From: Ancylostoma caninum
Taxonomy: Eukaryota; Nematoda; Chromadorea; Rhabditida; Ancylostomatidae
Assembly (NCBI GenBank): GCA_037903475.1
Contig: JBAJFG010000409.1
Span: 496,001-560,000, forward strand
Direction of reading: 5' to 3'
Length of the DNA: 64,000 bases
Positions 10,700 through 22,073 of the stretch are shown here, in pieces. The number at the start of each line of letters is the position of its first letter. The stretch's first letter is position 1. Made by a program: the position numbers and the translations under genes. The notes under the pieces were generated by a model. That model saw only the letters and a list, made by a program, of their open reading frames with translations. It was not told the DNA's origin and made no database searches.

Positions 10700-11464
10700 A
10701 TTTTTCTCTACTAACATTGTGATCAGCTCCTAAAATAACCCATTTTTAAGCTCATGACAGCAACCGTAGATTTTCAAACATTATTCTTCTACTTTTTCCT
10801 ACTTCGCAGTCATGACACACCTCCATATTCTAAAAGATTTATTAGCTGCGTAATCAAAACTACGGAACTTGAATATTTTATGAGCTCCCATGGGCCACAG
10901 TCTGCCATTCCCGCGTCTTGTGAGGATTCTGAGGACACCCGCAGCGACAAGCATCGGGTTTTCGCGAGGAAATGCGGGAATAGCCCGATTTTGGGCGAGT
11001 GTTGCCTTCTTGAATTGCCACTTAGCGACACCACAAGAACAGCCTTTGTCCAATGCGAACTTTGTTTCTACAGTTGGTCCACCGTGCGTACTCTTCAGTC
11101 AAGTTCAAGTGCTCCACCGCCAGCAATGATAGACTGAAAAATTGAAGTAGGCAGTTTTGGATGTTCGACGCTTATCGGTGCGGATGTCCTCATCAGTAGG
11201 GGAAGTGACAGACTGTATGGAATCATTGTGGCCCATGGAAACTCATAAAATATTCTGGCCCATGGAAGCTCATAAAATATACAAGTTCCGTAGTTTTGAT
11301 TACGCAGCTAATAAATCTGTTAAAACATGAAATTGTACCATGACTGGGAATCGGTCAAAAGTAGAAAATAATGTTTTAAAAATCTAGGGTTGCTGTCATG
11401 AGAACAAATATAGGGCACCAGGGTTATTTTAGGTGCTGATCACAATGGTACTAGAGAAAAAATC
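10700..11464. mobile_element. fold-back element with ~200-bp arms
   Basis: 10700-10905 recurs inverted at about 11232-11464. Shared landmarks include TTGTGATCAG, CTCATGACAGCAACC, GTTTTGATTACG and CATGGGCCACA. The inner part of the right arm duplicates the CCATGG block. Overlapping open frames inside reflect the repeat, not genes. A 20-base G-rich run lies just outside near 11500. Confidence 0.7.
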
Positions 11465-11519
11465 CCATAGTCTCTGGGAAAGCCGGCGGCAGAAAAATTT
11501 TGGGGGGGGGGGGGGGAAG

Positions 11520-12939
11520 GGGGTCCTATAAATTGTAAAACGCACTGTAGTAAATAGGCGTCATAGTGACATCCTGTTAGCCTCGATTGATTCAATCTAC
11601 CAGAAAATATTTGTTCGGACTAATTTATAACATAAATGGGACCACTGGGAGATGCTGAGGTTAACATTTGGATAGCCAGGTTGGACTGACGTTTCCGCAA
11701 TATCTTTTTGCAGGAACTAACCTTGAGAAATAAGTTTAAATCCTACTGGTGCGCTATAGGCGTTGCTCGGCTGCGTTGCTCTTCAGTGATACTCAACATT
11801 TCTAGAAACAGCTTTTGTTGCTTATTTTTTTTTTGCGCTTGATTAACAAAACAAGAGGTCATGCACTTCATCTACTGAATTCTTGTCAACTTCTCACAGA
11901 ACTAACCAGTTTTGTGCAGGCGAGTGAAAGAAATGCTCTTAGTCGCTTTGATCGAAATATTTGTTGGAAAAATTGGACTTTAACCATTTCAAGGCCATCT
12001 GAGGGCGGCTATAGGCGCCTACAACCATCGTGACTTGCAACTGTTGGGGTAACTCGTCTTATTAATATTTTTTGAGAGAAGCAAGAGAGGATCTTAGTTC
12101 TTAAAAATATTCTCGAAGGAGTTCAGAAGAATGGAAAGATTCATAAGTGCTGCATAATTTGTACACACTTTATTCTTTCACAGGTGAAGTATGTTTGTTC
12201 ATTCGTTAGTGAATTTGATGGGGGAGGGGAGAGGGGACTAGTAGGGATGCAACTCCTCTTTCCACTCAGTCTTGAATTTTTTTTTATTTTTCGAGGCTTT
12301 CTGCAGCAGAATCAATGCGTTTGCCACAATTTCTTTGATAATTTCCAAGGGTTTTCTTCTCTATACCTGGGCATTATGCCGTAATGATGTTATCTATTAT
12401 TCTGCCATCCAAGTTCTTAGGTAGCAAATGAGACCATTTCTCAGCTTCTGAGTAGGACGATCAGTTTTGAACGTCAGGTCAATAAAGTCAAACATCTAAC
12501 AACTACAGCAAGCAACTTTAGCTTGTTTTCCTTCCTGATTTATGTGCTAGAAAAGAAAGAACAGACCGTGTCCAGAAACTTCACTCCTTCGACATGGAGA
12601 ACAATAGCCAAAAGGCAGAGTAAAGAAGAGAGAACAGATGATTCCATTGCCAGGGAGACGAATAGCGATCGCTGGGGCGGTTGGTTGTACCGAGTCGACC
12701 TGTCTACTGCGTTGCGTTGCGCTATTGCCGCTGGAGTAGTGTAATTTTTTCATCATGGATACGAGAAACCTGATCTTACGGCGGCGTCGATTGTGAAAAC
12801 ATAGCACTCCTGACGATGACTAGGTGATATAGTCGCAACTGGAAGTCTGCAGACCTTGACGTGGGCTAGTTACCGTTGTTTTAAGACTGGATAAAAGCGC
12901 GCTCTAACAGAACTCGTTATCAAAGGATGTACTATGTAA
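11520..12939. other. gene-poor stretch
   Basis: No convincing gene. A minus-strand frame at 12547-12807 and a plus-strand frame at 12523-12744 overlap and both look partly coding; neither has a supported pair of splice sites. Confidence 0.3.
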
Positions 12940-13093
12940 TCAATGTACTATGTTTACAGCTATGCCAACGAAGTGCTTCGTGCGGGTCGTGTATAGAGAA
13001 TGTTCTACTTCTAAAGTGACGTCAGCGTTTTCATCTGTTTCACATATGCTCCCGTTGATACTCGGATGAACTCGACGGATACAAAGAGCATCA
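12940..13093 (-). CDS. probable 3' exon, unknown protein
   Basis: Acceptor TATGTCTTCAG precedes one split base and 50 codons ending at TGA (12942-12940). The composition is strongly coding-like: two Cys, an acidic ETDEN patch, then alternating beta-strand-like residues. A possible donor (GTAAACAT) near the end could make it internal. No family recognised. Confidence 0.4.
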
Positions 13094-14049
13094 CTGAAGA
13101 CATAGAAATCAAATTTCAACAACTCTCTAGACTTATGCTTGGACTATTTATGATACTCGCATTAAGCTCGTTAAAATGAGTGTTCAGGGCCCGTATCCAA
13201 TATATTTTGTCCACTGAGATAATCGCGCTCTACTGGAAACGTTAATGTTGTTTGGATACCCTACCATCCGATGAAAACTTATCCGTGGATGTTTTTGTCC
13301 ACCTGTATCATTGCAGAATATATTTGTCCGGTTGATAGCTGACTGATAAAGACCCATTGTTTGTCACCTCAAAAATCGGTGTAATCTTCCATCAATGCAA
13401 CGCATTTGCGCCACGAAATGAACCCGTGGATAGTTCGCTTGTATTGGATAGCACAGAGGATACAGACTGGTGGGAACGGATACGTACCCGTTAGGGTTTC
13501 GCCCGTGTGGCTGAATATATTGGATCATGGAACAGGACGCGGATCTGCATGCTTCTCGTTCCAGAACCCTAGCTCACCGCAACGAAGCAATCCTGAAACT
13601 GAACAATTAGCGGAATCAATAAACATTAGCGGTTAATTGTGTCCTTCCCACTATCTCAGAACGGGTGAAATGTTGGACAAAAATACACCGTTCATAACAG
13701 GACAATATGTAAATGTACCTCACTGTCATCAAAATTTACGTTCATGCCTTGCTATGGCAGAATTCTGGATGAAATGCACCAGTTCTTGGTTGTGAAACCA
13801 AAGATGTGCGGGAAGAATACGTAAGACCGGAATTCGGAAGTTGGAAGTTGGTGGAATTTCGAAATCCAGCGAAAACTGGAGATTTAAAAACAACATGGAT
13901 GGACTGGCTTCAATCAACTACTGCCGATCCTCCATTAATCCAAAATTCTGAGGTTCGCATAACGCCAGAATTCAGGAACTTTCGGACTTCCAAAACCGAA
14001 ATTCGCTCATCCCTGTGTGAAACTACTCCATACTGGGATTGTGAGTAGA

Positions 14050-14295
14050 CTAGCTTTCTTGGGAACGTTCGTGAATCTCGTCGCAGGTCACATCGTTTAT
14101 GGAATCCTCTCCGAATTTGCATTTCAAACACTGTTTTGGGATTTCATAGTGATCAGTGGAATGCTCATCTATGTATACACATAACACCAAGCGCCTTGTG
14201 TGTAGCACACAAGGTATGTATAGATTTTCAGATCTATCATGTGACATAGTGTTCGGGAGAGACGCGCGCCTGTTAGTCACTTCTTCGCTAAACAT
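14050..14295 (-). CDS. possible coding segment, unknown
   Basis: Eighty-one open codons from ATG at 14295. The final 26, after an acceptor-like CCCAAAACAG, contain CxxC and read like protein. A TTGTGTGCTACACACAA palindrome inside the frame argues for caution. 13094-14049 otherwise shows nothing supported. Confidence 0.22.
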   Translation of the reverse strand: MFSEEVTNRRASLPNTMSHDRSENLYIPCVLHTRRLVLCVYIDEHSTDHYEIPKQCLKCKFGEDSINDVTCDEIHERSQES

Positions 14296-14754
14296 ACTGC
14301 TCCCTGTGAACGTGCGTAAAACTTCCTCTTCATATTTGACGAATGGCTATTGCGTGACAAGCAATATAGTCTAGACCGTGTTAGCTTGTGTACACGTTTC
14401 TACCTTCATAAGCAGTGTTCACATCGCGATGAACGTCACAATGTTACACAGTTTCTGGCTGTTTACGTAAGGACAAATTCTAAGAGTAACACACCGTGGA
14501 ATTTAGTGTAATATATAAAAGTGCTCGGGTGCTGTCGATTTTAGGCACCTGGCTCAATGAACGTTAGCCAAAAATAAGGGTTAACCAGCGACATATTGGA
14601 AATGGCTCGGAAATGTCAATTTTTCAAACATATATTCACACTTCAAGTCTGCAAGAAATAGTTGCTCTCACTCCCATCTCCTATTTTCATTCCGGGCTAC
14701 GGTGGCTCATAGTAGGTGGAGTAATGCATCAGCCCAACAGATTGTCGTATTGTG

Positions 14755-15687
14755 GGTGTACAGTCTATTAGATCACAGAGGGCGCCCGATCCGACTTTGT
14801 CCGCAACTGCGACCTCACCATTTTTCGGCTAACTGGTCTATTTTTTGCACTTTTTTGATTTGGACATGGTGTAATTCCTTCCATTCTTATGTTTCCCTAC
14901 TGTCATTCGCTAAAATATCCTTCCAGACGCATTCTGTGGGCAAAGTCGTAATTGCAGACAAAGTCGGATCAGGCGCCCTCTAGCGTTATTTATAGTGCGT
15001 CGGAATCCGATGCCGTCGGATAACAAAAGGTACGTATCGATCCTCGTCGGAATCCGACGCATCGGAGTCCGACGACGACGCCTGTTTTTACTCCATCGGA
15101 ACGATTTGCCTCCGAATCGTCGTCGGAGTCCGACGTCGCATCGGATCCACTAGTGGCTCCGATGCGACGTCGGACTCCGATGCATCAATCGATAGGACTT
15201 CGTGAGGCAAATTTTCTCAGCTGTTTTCACCCCATTTTCGTTACTTTCTTTTGTTTTTTCTTTCGTGTCACTAACTATCATTTACTCTCCAAATAGCTAG
15301 TCCTAAAACCTACCGTATACTTCTTTACATCACCTCCATGTTGTAGTAATTGCATAACTGGAAGAGTTTGATAATGATGTTATTTATGTGGAAGATTGCA
15401 ATAAAATTCTTGAGGTTGAAGAGAATTTGCAAAGGCTGAGAACTCCAAAAACCAAAGAAAAAAGTCAGAAACCGATAAATACAGCTTGATATATAGCTTG
15501 ATTTGCAAAGAAAACATGCAATATTCGTGGATAGAAACAGCTGATCCGAAATCGTGTGCTTGCGGACTATAAACAAAGCCACGACGCGTCGTTCCGATTT
15601 CGTATCCGACCGTCGCAGCCCACATCCGATGCGAATCGGACTCCGACGCACTATAAATAACGCTTCTGTGAGCTAATAGACCATACA
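14755..15687. mobile_element. compound nested inverted-repeat element
   Basis: Three inverted-repeat pairs are stacked. The outer pair is GTGTACAGTCTATTAG (from 14755) with its near-complement ending at 15687. A pair based on AGAGGGCGCC bounds 14776-14980. A pair based on AGCGTTATTTATAGTGCG bounds 14981-15664, starting exactly where the previous one ends. The layout fits MITEs inserted end to end, or a modular element. No coding capacity. Confidence 0.7.
15123..15180. repeat. near-perfect 58-bp palindrome
   Basis: A perfect 23-bp arm (15123-15145) is matched by its reverse complement at 15158-15180. The 12-bp spacer is itself palindromic apart from one mismatch (CCACTAGTGG core). It is built from GTCGGA/TCCGAC units that also recur through 14998-15180. 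Confidence 0.95.
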
Positions 15688-15715
15688 CAACGCTCGGTTG
15701 CTAATTCCATAAATA

Positions 15716-16225
15716 TTGGATTGTTCGGAAAGTAACTGGGATTTTTGAGTGTATGCAAAAGAAATTAATTTTCTCTTGATGAACGAATACCAATCAATGA
15801 CATATTTTCTATTTTGTTCGATTACCTTTTGCCATCCTTCCGCTCTATTGTACCGGTAATTTCATTGTTTCTCCCTCGTAGAACTTCTGCTCTTTTTAAG
15901 CAAAAAACTGGGCTTCATACGATTCGTCATCCTCATCTTAATTAAAGGTTTCTCTCAGATGACGCAAGATCAAGGCTATATGGTGATCAACATCTATTCC
16001 CAACCAAGCTCCGATAATTTTTGCCGAGTCGCAAAAGATGAATGCTGTTTAGCGTTGGTTTAGCATTGTCTTGGTGGAAAACTACTTCCTTGAAAGTCGC
16101 TGATTCTGAACGGTGTTTTCAGAATTGTTTTAGTTGATTTCATAAGTTGTCGACCGTAGAGGTCCGAATTGACATTCTGGTTCCTTGGAAACATCTCAAA
16201 ATATGTTCCCAGACAAACCTTCGGA
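15716..16225 (-). pseudogene. mariner transposase remnant, copy 1
   Basis: Reading 16278 to 15950 on the minus strand gives pieces of mariner transposase: an NSDLYGRQLMK-like block, then FHQDNAKP and a GKNYRSLVG-like block in shifting frames. These correspond to the region before and after the second catalytic Asp. The 3' end at 15716 reads TTGGATTGTTCGGAAAGTAA next to TA, consistent with a mariner terminal repeat. Stops and frame changes make it non-functional. It is the same family as 35497-35820. Confidence 0.65.
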
Positions 16226-16345
16226 AGTTCTGCGGAGCTTGTCGATTTCCGGAACTTCCGCGCAGCTTGATTTACCACCGAAGCCGCACGGCATCGCGAC
16301 TTTCGGAAGTTCCGCGGAGCCTTGACGTCATTCGGAAGCTCAACC
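16221..16345. repeat. CGGAAGTTCCGCGGAGC-type short repeats
   Basis: Three or four variants of CGGAAGTTCCGCGGAGC occur in both orientations next to the mariner remnant. The same motif abuts the other mariner remnant at 35396-35495. Confidence 0.6.
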
Positions 16346-16474
16346 GATGAAGCGGAGAAATACTTCGGACAGGGTCAAGCGTCGATAGGAATTTCCCCCC
16401 ACAGGTTCGATTCACGGCGCCTTCAATGGATTTTTGCACAGGTCGGAATTAAATCAGAATCAACTGTGGGGTAC

Positions 16475-17325
16475 GAGGGTGAGAATGTCAAAAAATGAAC
16501 TGTGGGTAGCGAGATCGATCGATTGCACATGTGAGAATTCACCTGCAGACCCGTCAGAACGTGGAAAACTGGACTTAGACCTCGTGCTGAAGTTCTCTAG
16601 CTCAAAATCAGCAAATGCTTTTCAACGTACCCATAAAGGACGATCAGCTCTATCTTTTGCCAAGTTTAATTTTTCATATGTTCATAGTTCTTCATATGTT
16701 TTTGGAAGCTCGTCGGGAAATGCTTCAATTTTCGAGTCTCCGAGGGGGAATTTCCCATCTATCTCACTCAACCAGGAGCAAGCATATCGGGGCGCGATAA
16801 TGGGCAAGAAAAATGAATGCTTGGAGCTCGGAAGGTAGTGAAATTTCCGTGAATGGCAAACTTTATTCATGGGACCTAAGAAGTGAAAACCTCGCAACTT
16901 GAACAGGTGGTGAAAATGGAGTAAATCTATTTGGAAATTATTGAGAAGCAATGTGCCGATATCACAAAAACTTTTCTTCTATGAGTTTTAGATGAGGAAA
17001 TTTCCATTTCGAATACAGAATCTGGCTCCAGGGAGTTCTAATTTCCTCGCAATTTAGATGAAAAATTCGTCAAATTTTCTATCTATTTCCCATCGAACTC
17101 CCAAAAACGTATGAAGCTCTAGAAAACTGAAACTCTGAGAAACGTTACAGCTGATCGTCCTCTGTGGACGAGTGGAGAAACATCTGTTGATTTCGAGTAA
17201 GGAAACTTCAGTACAACACCCTAGTTTTCCAAAAACTGGCGGGCCATGTAGGCGAATTCTCGCATGTGTAATCGATCGACTTCGTTTCCCTCACTCCATT
17301 TTCCATCATGCGCTGCCAAGCAGTC
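16475..17325. mobile_element. fold-back element with ~300-bp arms
   Basis: 16490-16800 is recognisably repeated inverted at 16990-17300 (landmarks GATCGATTGCACATG, GGAAAACT, GACGATCAGC, CATATGTTTTTGGAAG). Arms are diverged. Long open frames inside are by-products. 17326-18029 has an AAAACGGAAA-rich patch (17440-17510) but no gene. Confidence 0.65.
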
Positions 17326-18029
17326 CTCTTTTCACACGTAATGACGTGATCATTCTTGCTGGCTGTTTGGTCTGATCGGATAAGAAACGATGCGTATCGA
17401 GCAAGGATGTGCGGAAGTAAAATTTTAAATCCCGTAAGACGTAAAACGGAGAACGGAAGCCCAAAAATGGGCGGAAAACGGAAAGCGTAAAACGGAAAAA
17501 GGAAAATTTTGCCCAAGCGTAGGTTTGTGACCAAAAGTCCTCCTCAACATTGAATTTCCTAAGTATCTTTTTGGTGAGCATAAGTGGTGACTTTTTCAAG
17601 TAATTAGGTAACTTTAAGTCTACTGATGGTACTTACTTCAAACGCCTAGAATATAGGGAGATCGAGGAGTAGCTATCCTTCACCTAGTCACGAGAGTTTA
17701 TCAGAATTATATAATCAATGAGCATATTTCTCACTGAACTTACTTACTGAGACGGAAAAATGTAAAGTGTGAAAAGAGCGACTTCTTTGCTTTATTTTAG
17801 AGCAGGCCTTTCCTGTAAAAATTCAGACAAAAAGGTACGTAACTACGGTGGTTAATACGGTGGTTAATGAATAAATGAATGCACGAATGTGCTGAACTAA
17901 TCTCACATAGACTTCGTAGATGTCGGCCAGTGGTCAGCACATGCACATTTTCAAACGCGTACGGGTTGGCTCTGCTGCAAGGAACCAATTCGTGGTCAGA
18001 TCCTAACGATAGACGTCATTTTATGAGAC

Positions 18030-18701
18030 ACTAGCTGCCGTACCCGGCTTCGCTCGGGTGTTTTATTACCTTGGCTACATCATACTGCTGAGGCCAATTA
18101 CTATCATCGACATATTCATTAAAATCTCCATAATTTTGGTGATCAGCATGTTAGCGAAGCCCAGGTGACGTTTCCCATCGTCTTGTGGGCGAAAAGTTAG
18201 CAAAGCTATTTCGGTGACATTGAATCGACGTATTCGTACAAAGTGGTTGTTATATTCATACTCGGCATATCGAGGAACCCCAGGAGAGATGTCTTCACCG
18301 CTCCATTGGGCGAAAGAGCCAAAAATCAATAAAATCGAAAAATGGATATTTCATGCAAAATGTTTGTCATATTCGTATTCAGCCTATTGAGAAACCCAAG
18401 AAGACATGTCTTTGTCCGTCCCCGAGCGAAAATGGGGAAAAATCAATAAAATCAATAACTCAATATTTCGCGCAAAATGGTTGTCGTATTCGTGTTCAGC
18501 GCATTGAGATACCCCAGTAGACATGTCTTTACCACCCTACGATCAAGAATAGCGAAAAATCAATAAAATCAATAAGTCGATAAATTGGTGCAAAATGGTT
18601 GTCGTATTCGTGTTCAGCGCATTGAGATACCCCAGTAGACATGTCTTTACCACCCTACGATCAAGAATAGCGAAAAATCAATAAAATCAATAAGTCGATA
18701 A
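18030..18701. repeat. tandem-repeat element copy A, left part
   Basis: Starts with a conserved head (CTGCCGTACCCGGCTTCGCT) that forms a 5-bp hairpin, ACCCG/CGGGT. It is followed by about five degenerate 118-bp units; two consecutive near-identical units begin at 18480 and 18598. The last unit is cut by the CR1-like element and resumes at 22946. No coding capacity; the class is unknown. Confidence 0.8.
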
Positions 18702-18728
18702 ATTCATTCATTCATTCATTCATTTATT
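18702..18728 (-). repeat. 3' microsatellite tail of the CR1-like element
   Basis: (ATTC)n on the plus strand, which is (GAAT)n in element orientation. It marks the 3' end of the retrotransposon at its junction with the host repeat. Confidence 0.85.
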
Positions 18729-19152
18729 ACATTGTAATAGTTTACAATGCGACCCTTCGAAAGAAGGTACATAGAGTTAATTATATAGTCATGAGGAGTT
18801 ACTGGAATAGATAGATTTGAGAGCTTGCATAGACACTAGATCCAGCTATCGTACCACAACGGCTCCCACTGACAGGGTTGGTTAGTTGCATTGCCCGAAA
18901 CCATTCGAATCTGACCGCAGCACTGGGGCGCGGTCAAATGAAGGGACTATCGTGGGCTCCATTCCCTGCTGGTTCCTCGCCGTTACCGTCAACCAACACA
19001 GTGTCCTTTGCAAATAAGAAATAGGTGAGCTGATCTGAATGTTAGTATTCCAGATGCTCCTCTCACAGATAGAATAGTTATATAAATTTATATCTAAACG
19101 TCAGCGCCTAATTTCGAGTTTTCCTCCTGTTACATAAGAATATTTCGATGTG

Positions 19153-22041
19153 TTAGAATTCTCCCGGTATCTCTTCCATAATTTGTTTCAGTGAGTAATT
19201 TTTTGACAAGGTCTTCATGTTGTGCTGCTGCCTGAAAAAGCCTTTTGGCAGATAGTGGAATACCTTAGCCATACGCGGAAAAAATGAATGAGAGAAACCA
19301 TTACCTTTACAAGGTGGAAAATAGGTTTCAAAGGTGGACACTCTGCCATAGCAAGGCTTAAGCACATAGTATTTCGAAAACTGCAAACTTACCTGACCAT
19401 TAACTAGCTTATGAAGAAAGCATAAGTCGATAAGTTTTCTTCTAAAAGTTAATGAGTCAAGTTTTAACTTCTTCAAACGTTTCTCATATGAAGGGAGTTT
19501 TCTCAGTTGTTTATGTTCTGGGAAGCATCGATAAAATACCAGTCTTGTGTATGTCCTCTGAATACTCTCGAGAAGGTCGATGTGTTTCTTCATATATGGA
19601 TTCCATACTGGTGAGTTATATTCTATTATAGGTCGTACATACACTTTAAACATCCTAGTAAGAACATTGACGTCTTTACTTTTAAAAATTCTCAAGATTC
19701 GGAACATAGCGCATTTAGCAGCTGCGGTGATTTTGTTATAATGCGATCCAAATTGAAGACCTTCGTCAATCTGTATTCCTAAATCTCTGATATTTTTCAC
19801 ATTCCTGATGGGGGTGTTTTCCGAAAGAAAATATTTTCTTCTTGGGTTTCTTTTTCCCAAATGCAGTACGCAAGTCTTTTGCTCAGAGATTTTTAGCTGC
19901 CATGAGTTCATATAAACGACAAGCTTGTTTATTGCATTTTGTAGCTTTTTTGTGGCACTATCAACCTCTTCGACTGAGTATTCAGAGAACATCTTGATGT
20001 CGTCTGCGAACATTGCCAGTTTGATATCATTCGGCAGTTCACAATTCTTCGGAAGGTCATAAATGTAAATGAGAAAAAGAATTGGACCAAGAACGCTACC
20101 CTGCGGAACCCCACTTGTTACCTCCCGTAGAGTTGACAAGCTCTTACCAATTTTAACACAAAAAGATCTGTCAGTCAAAAAAGAGCGAATCCATGCATGG
20201 AGATTACCACGTATGCCGACATTATCTAACTTCCAAAGCAGCTTCTCGTGAGACACAGTGTCAAACGCTTTTGATATGTCGTAATACACCACATCAACAA
20301 GCCTTTTTGAAGACAATTGCTTGAACCAATCATGAATGCAATCCAGTAGTTGGTCACACGTGGACATTTTACTACGAAATCCAAACTGTTGGGGAGGTAG
20401 TATGTTCTCCTTGCATAGATGCGCGTCAATTTTGGCTTTTATACACCGTTCCATTATCTTAGCTGCAGTGCTAGTGATGGAAATTGGGCGGTAGTCGGAT
20501 GGCTGTTTTGGTGATGGGGTCTTGTTAACTGGGGTAATGATTGACATTTTCCAAAGGGCAGGGACTGTACCGAGGCGAAGGGAAAAGTTAAAAATGTGTG
20601 CAAGGGGTACTTTAAGGGCATCACAACATTTCCGGAAAATGGCTTGCGGTATGCCATCGAAAGTGTCGGAGTATGAGATTTTTAGCTTTTTGCAGACTTT
20701 CAGCACTGTTTCAGGGTAGATGGTAAAAGAACTAAGACTTCTTTGCGATTTATTCTGTAAGGAAGGGAAATGACCATTATCGGGTGTGAAAACCGAGCTG
20801 AAGTAGTCGGCAAAAATTTCGCTCTTTGAAGAATCTGTAGTGAGTGCATTTCCATGTTCGTCAAAAAATGAGGGAAACCTTGTCTTTCGTTCTCTCAAGC
20901 GATACTTGATAAATCTGAAGAGTTCCCTATTGTTCTTAGATAGCATGGTTTTTCTTTCACGATTTCTCGAGAACTTTTCGATCAGTCTAGAGAGTTTAGA
21001 GGACACTTTTGCATACTTCTCCATCACATTTCTTTTGTGGAGGCGTTTAAAAAGGTAATTTCGGAATCTAAACAATCGTTTGATATGAGCTGGATAGTTT
21101 ACACCTTCTCGCCTGCGCATTATAGGGACGTATTTGTTAACAGTGTTGGATACTAAACGGCAGAACCTTTCGTATAAATCGTCTATGCACGAAAATCCAT
21201 CGAATATCGTTTCCCAATTAACAGTCAACAATTCTTCATTCATTCTCTTATAATCTGCCTTGGCGAAATTGAAGAATGTAGTAGTGGGAGTCCATGAATT
21301 GTGAAAAAAATTCATGGAAAAATGAATAATGGCATGGTCAGAATTAGCAAGTGGAGCTGAGGGCGATACACAAGAAACAAGCTTATCGGTATTTGTCAAG
21401 ACAAGGTCAAGAGTGCTGCATCCACACGTGGGGAAGTCGACCAGTTGTCGCAGTTCATGGGCTTCAAAGCATCTTTTGTAGCTTTCAGATCTAGAGTCGT
21501 ATGCCGTGCAGTTGTTGTTGGTCCAGTTCATTTTGAGATTAAAATCACCAACAACCACTACAGGCCATGATGTGCTTCCAATCAGCATATCAAGAAACGT
21601 AATGAATTCTGTGCATGTGCTTGCTTTGACATTAGGAGGGCGATAAACGTTTATGATGCGAAGCTTTGTGTTTCGCTCATTTATGTCTACACTCAAGCAA
21701 GAGATCCCTCCTTTATTGAATGAAAGCTCACAAACTTGCACAACTAAGGTGTCACGTAAGATTAATGCAACACCCCCTCCTGTGCCTCTTCTATCACTTC
21801 GAAACATTTGGTAGGGTAAGTTGAGCAGAACCATATTCTCAGTTACAGACTCATCCATCCAAGTCTCTTGCAAAGCAACAATATCTGGACGACTATACGT
21901 CAGAAGTTGTTGGAAATCATTCAGTTTGTTTTTCAGGCTCCGGCAGTTAATGGAAAAACACTTGACTTTGATATGCTCATGGGAAGAAGTTATCTTTCGA
22001 GCGTCGGCTGAATGATTCTTTGACTTGGGTGGATGAGTCAT
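19153..22041 (-). CDS. CR1-like ORF2: endonuclease-reverse transcriptase
   Basis: 962 codons from the first ATG (22041) to TAA; an open extension to 22131 without ATG overlaps ORF1. The N-terminal apurinic-type endonuclease shows SINCRSLKNK, LQETW, a GDFN motif and SDHAII. Reverse transcriptase follows with YRPISI, YYDISKAFDTV, SGVPQGSVLGP and the catalytic FADDIKMF (FADD at about residues 678-681). The C-terminal region with RPIIEYNSPVWNP and FFPRMAKV-like motifs is typical of CR1/Jockey-superfamily ORF2. It would nick target DNA and prime reverse transcription there. No stops or frameshifts are seen, so it may be recently active. Confidence 0.92.
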   Translation of the reverse strand: MTHPPKSKNHSADARKITSSHEHIKVKCFSINCRSLKNKLNDFQQLLTYSRPDIVALQETWMDESVTENMVLLNLPYQMFRSDRRGTGGGVALILRDTLVVQVCELSFNKGGISCLSVDINERNTKLRIINVYRPPNVKASTCTEFITFLDMLIGSTSWPVVVVGDFNLKMNWTNNNCTAYDSRSESYKRCFEAHELRQLVDFPTCGCSTLDLVLTNTDKLVSCVSPSAPLANSDHAIIHFSMNFFHNSWTPTTTFFNFAKADYKRMNEELLTVNWETIFDGFSCIDDLYERFCRLVSNTVNKYVPIMRRREGVNYPAHIKRLFRFRNYLFKRLHKRNVMEKYAKVSSKLSRLIEKFSRNRERKTMLSKNNRELFRFIKYRLRERKTRFPSFFDEHGNALTTDSSKSEIFADYFSSVFTPDNGHFPSLQNKSQRSLSSFTIYPETVLKVCKKLKISYSDTFDGIPQAIFRKCCDALKVPLAHIFNFSLRLGTVPALWKMSIITPVNKTPSPKQPSDYRPISITSTAAKIMERCIKAKIDAHLCKENILPPQQFGFRSKMSTCDQLLDCIHDWFKQLSSKRLVDVVYYDISKAFDTVSHEKLLWKLDNVGIRGNLHAWIRSFLTDRSFCVKIGKSLSTLREVTSGVPQGSVLGPILFLIYIYDLPKNCELPNDIKLAMFADDIKMFSEYSVEEVDSATKKLQNAINKLVVYMNSWQLKISEQKTCVLHLGKRNPRRKYFLSENTPIRNVKNIRDLGIQIDEGLQFGSHYNKITAAAKCAMFRILRIFKSKDVNVLTRMFKVYVRPIIEYNSPVWNPYMKKHIDLLESIQRTYTRLVFYRCFPEHKQLRKLPSYEKRLKKLKLDSLTFRRKLIDLCFLHKLVNGQVSLQFSKYYVLKPCYGRVSTFETYFPPCKGNGFSHSFFPRMAKVFHYLPKGFFRQQHNMKTLSKNYSLKQIMEEIPGEF

Positions 22042-22073
22042 TTGACCATGTCTCAGTTTACCGTGCGGTCTGA

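Noticed and set aside
10754..11137. Overlapping plus- and minus-strand readings of 74-127 codons
   Set aside because: Produced by the inverted arms of the fold-back element at 10700-11464.
16434..16838. 134-codon plus-strand reading
   Set aside because: Lies wholly within the left arm and loop of a fold-back element.
18240..18700. Regularly spaced direct repeats considered as a CRISPR array
   Set aside because: Repeats are contiguous 118-bp tandem units with no unique spacers, in a eukaryotic genome.
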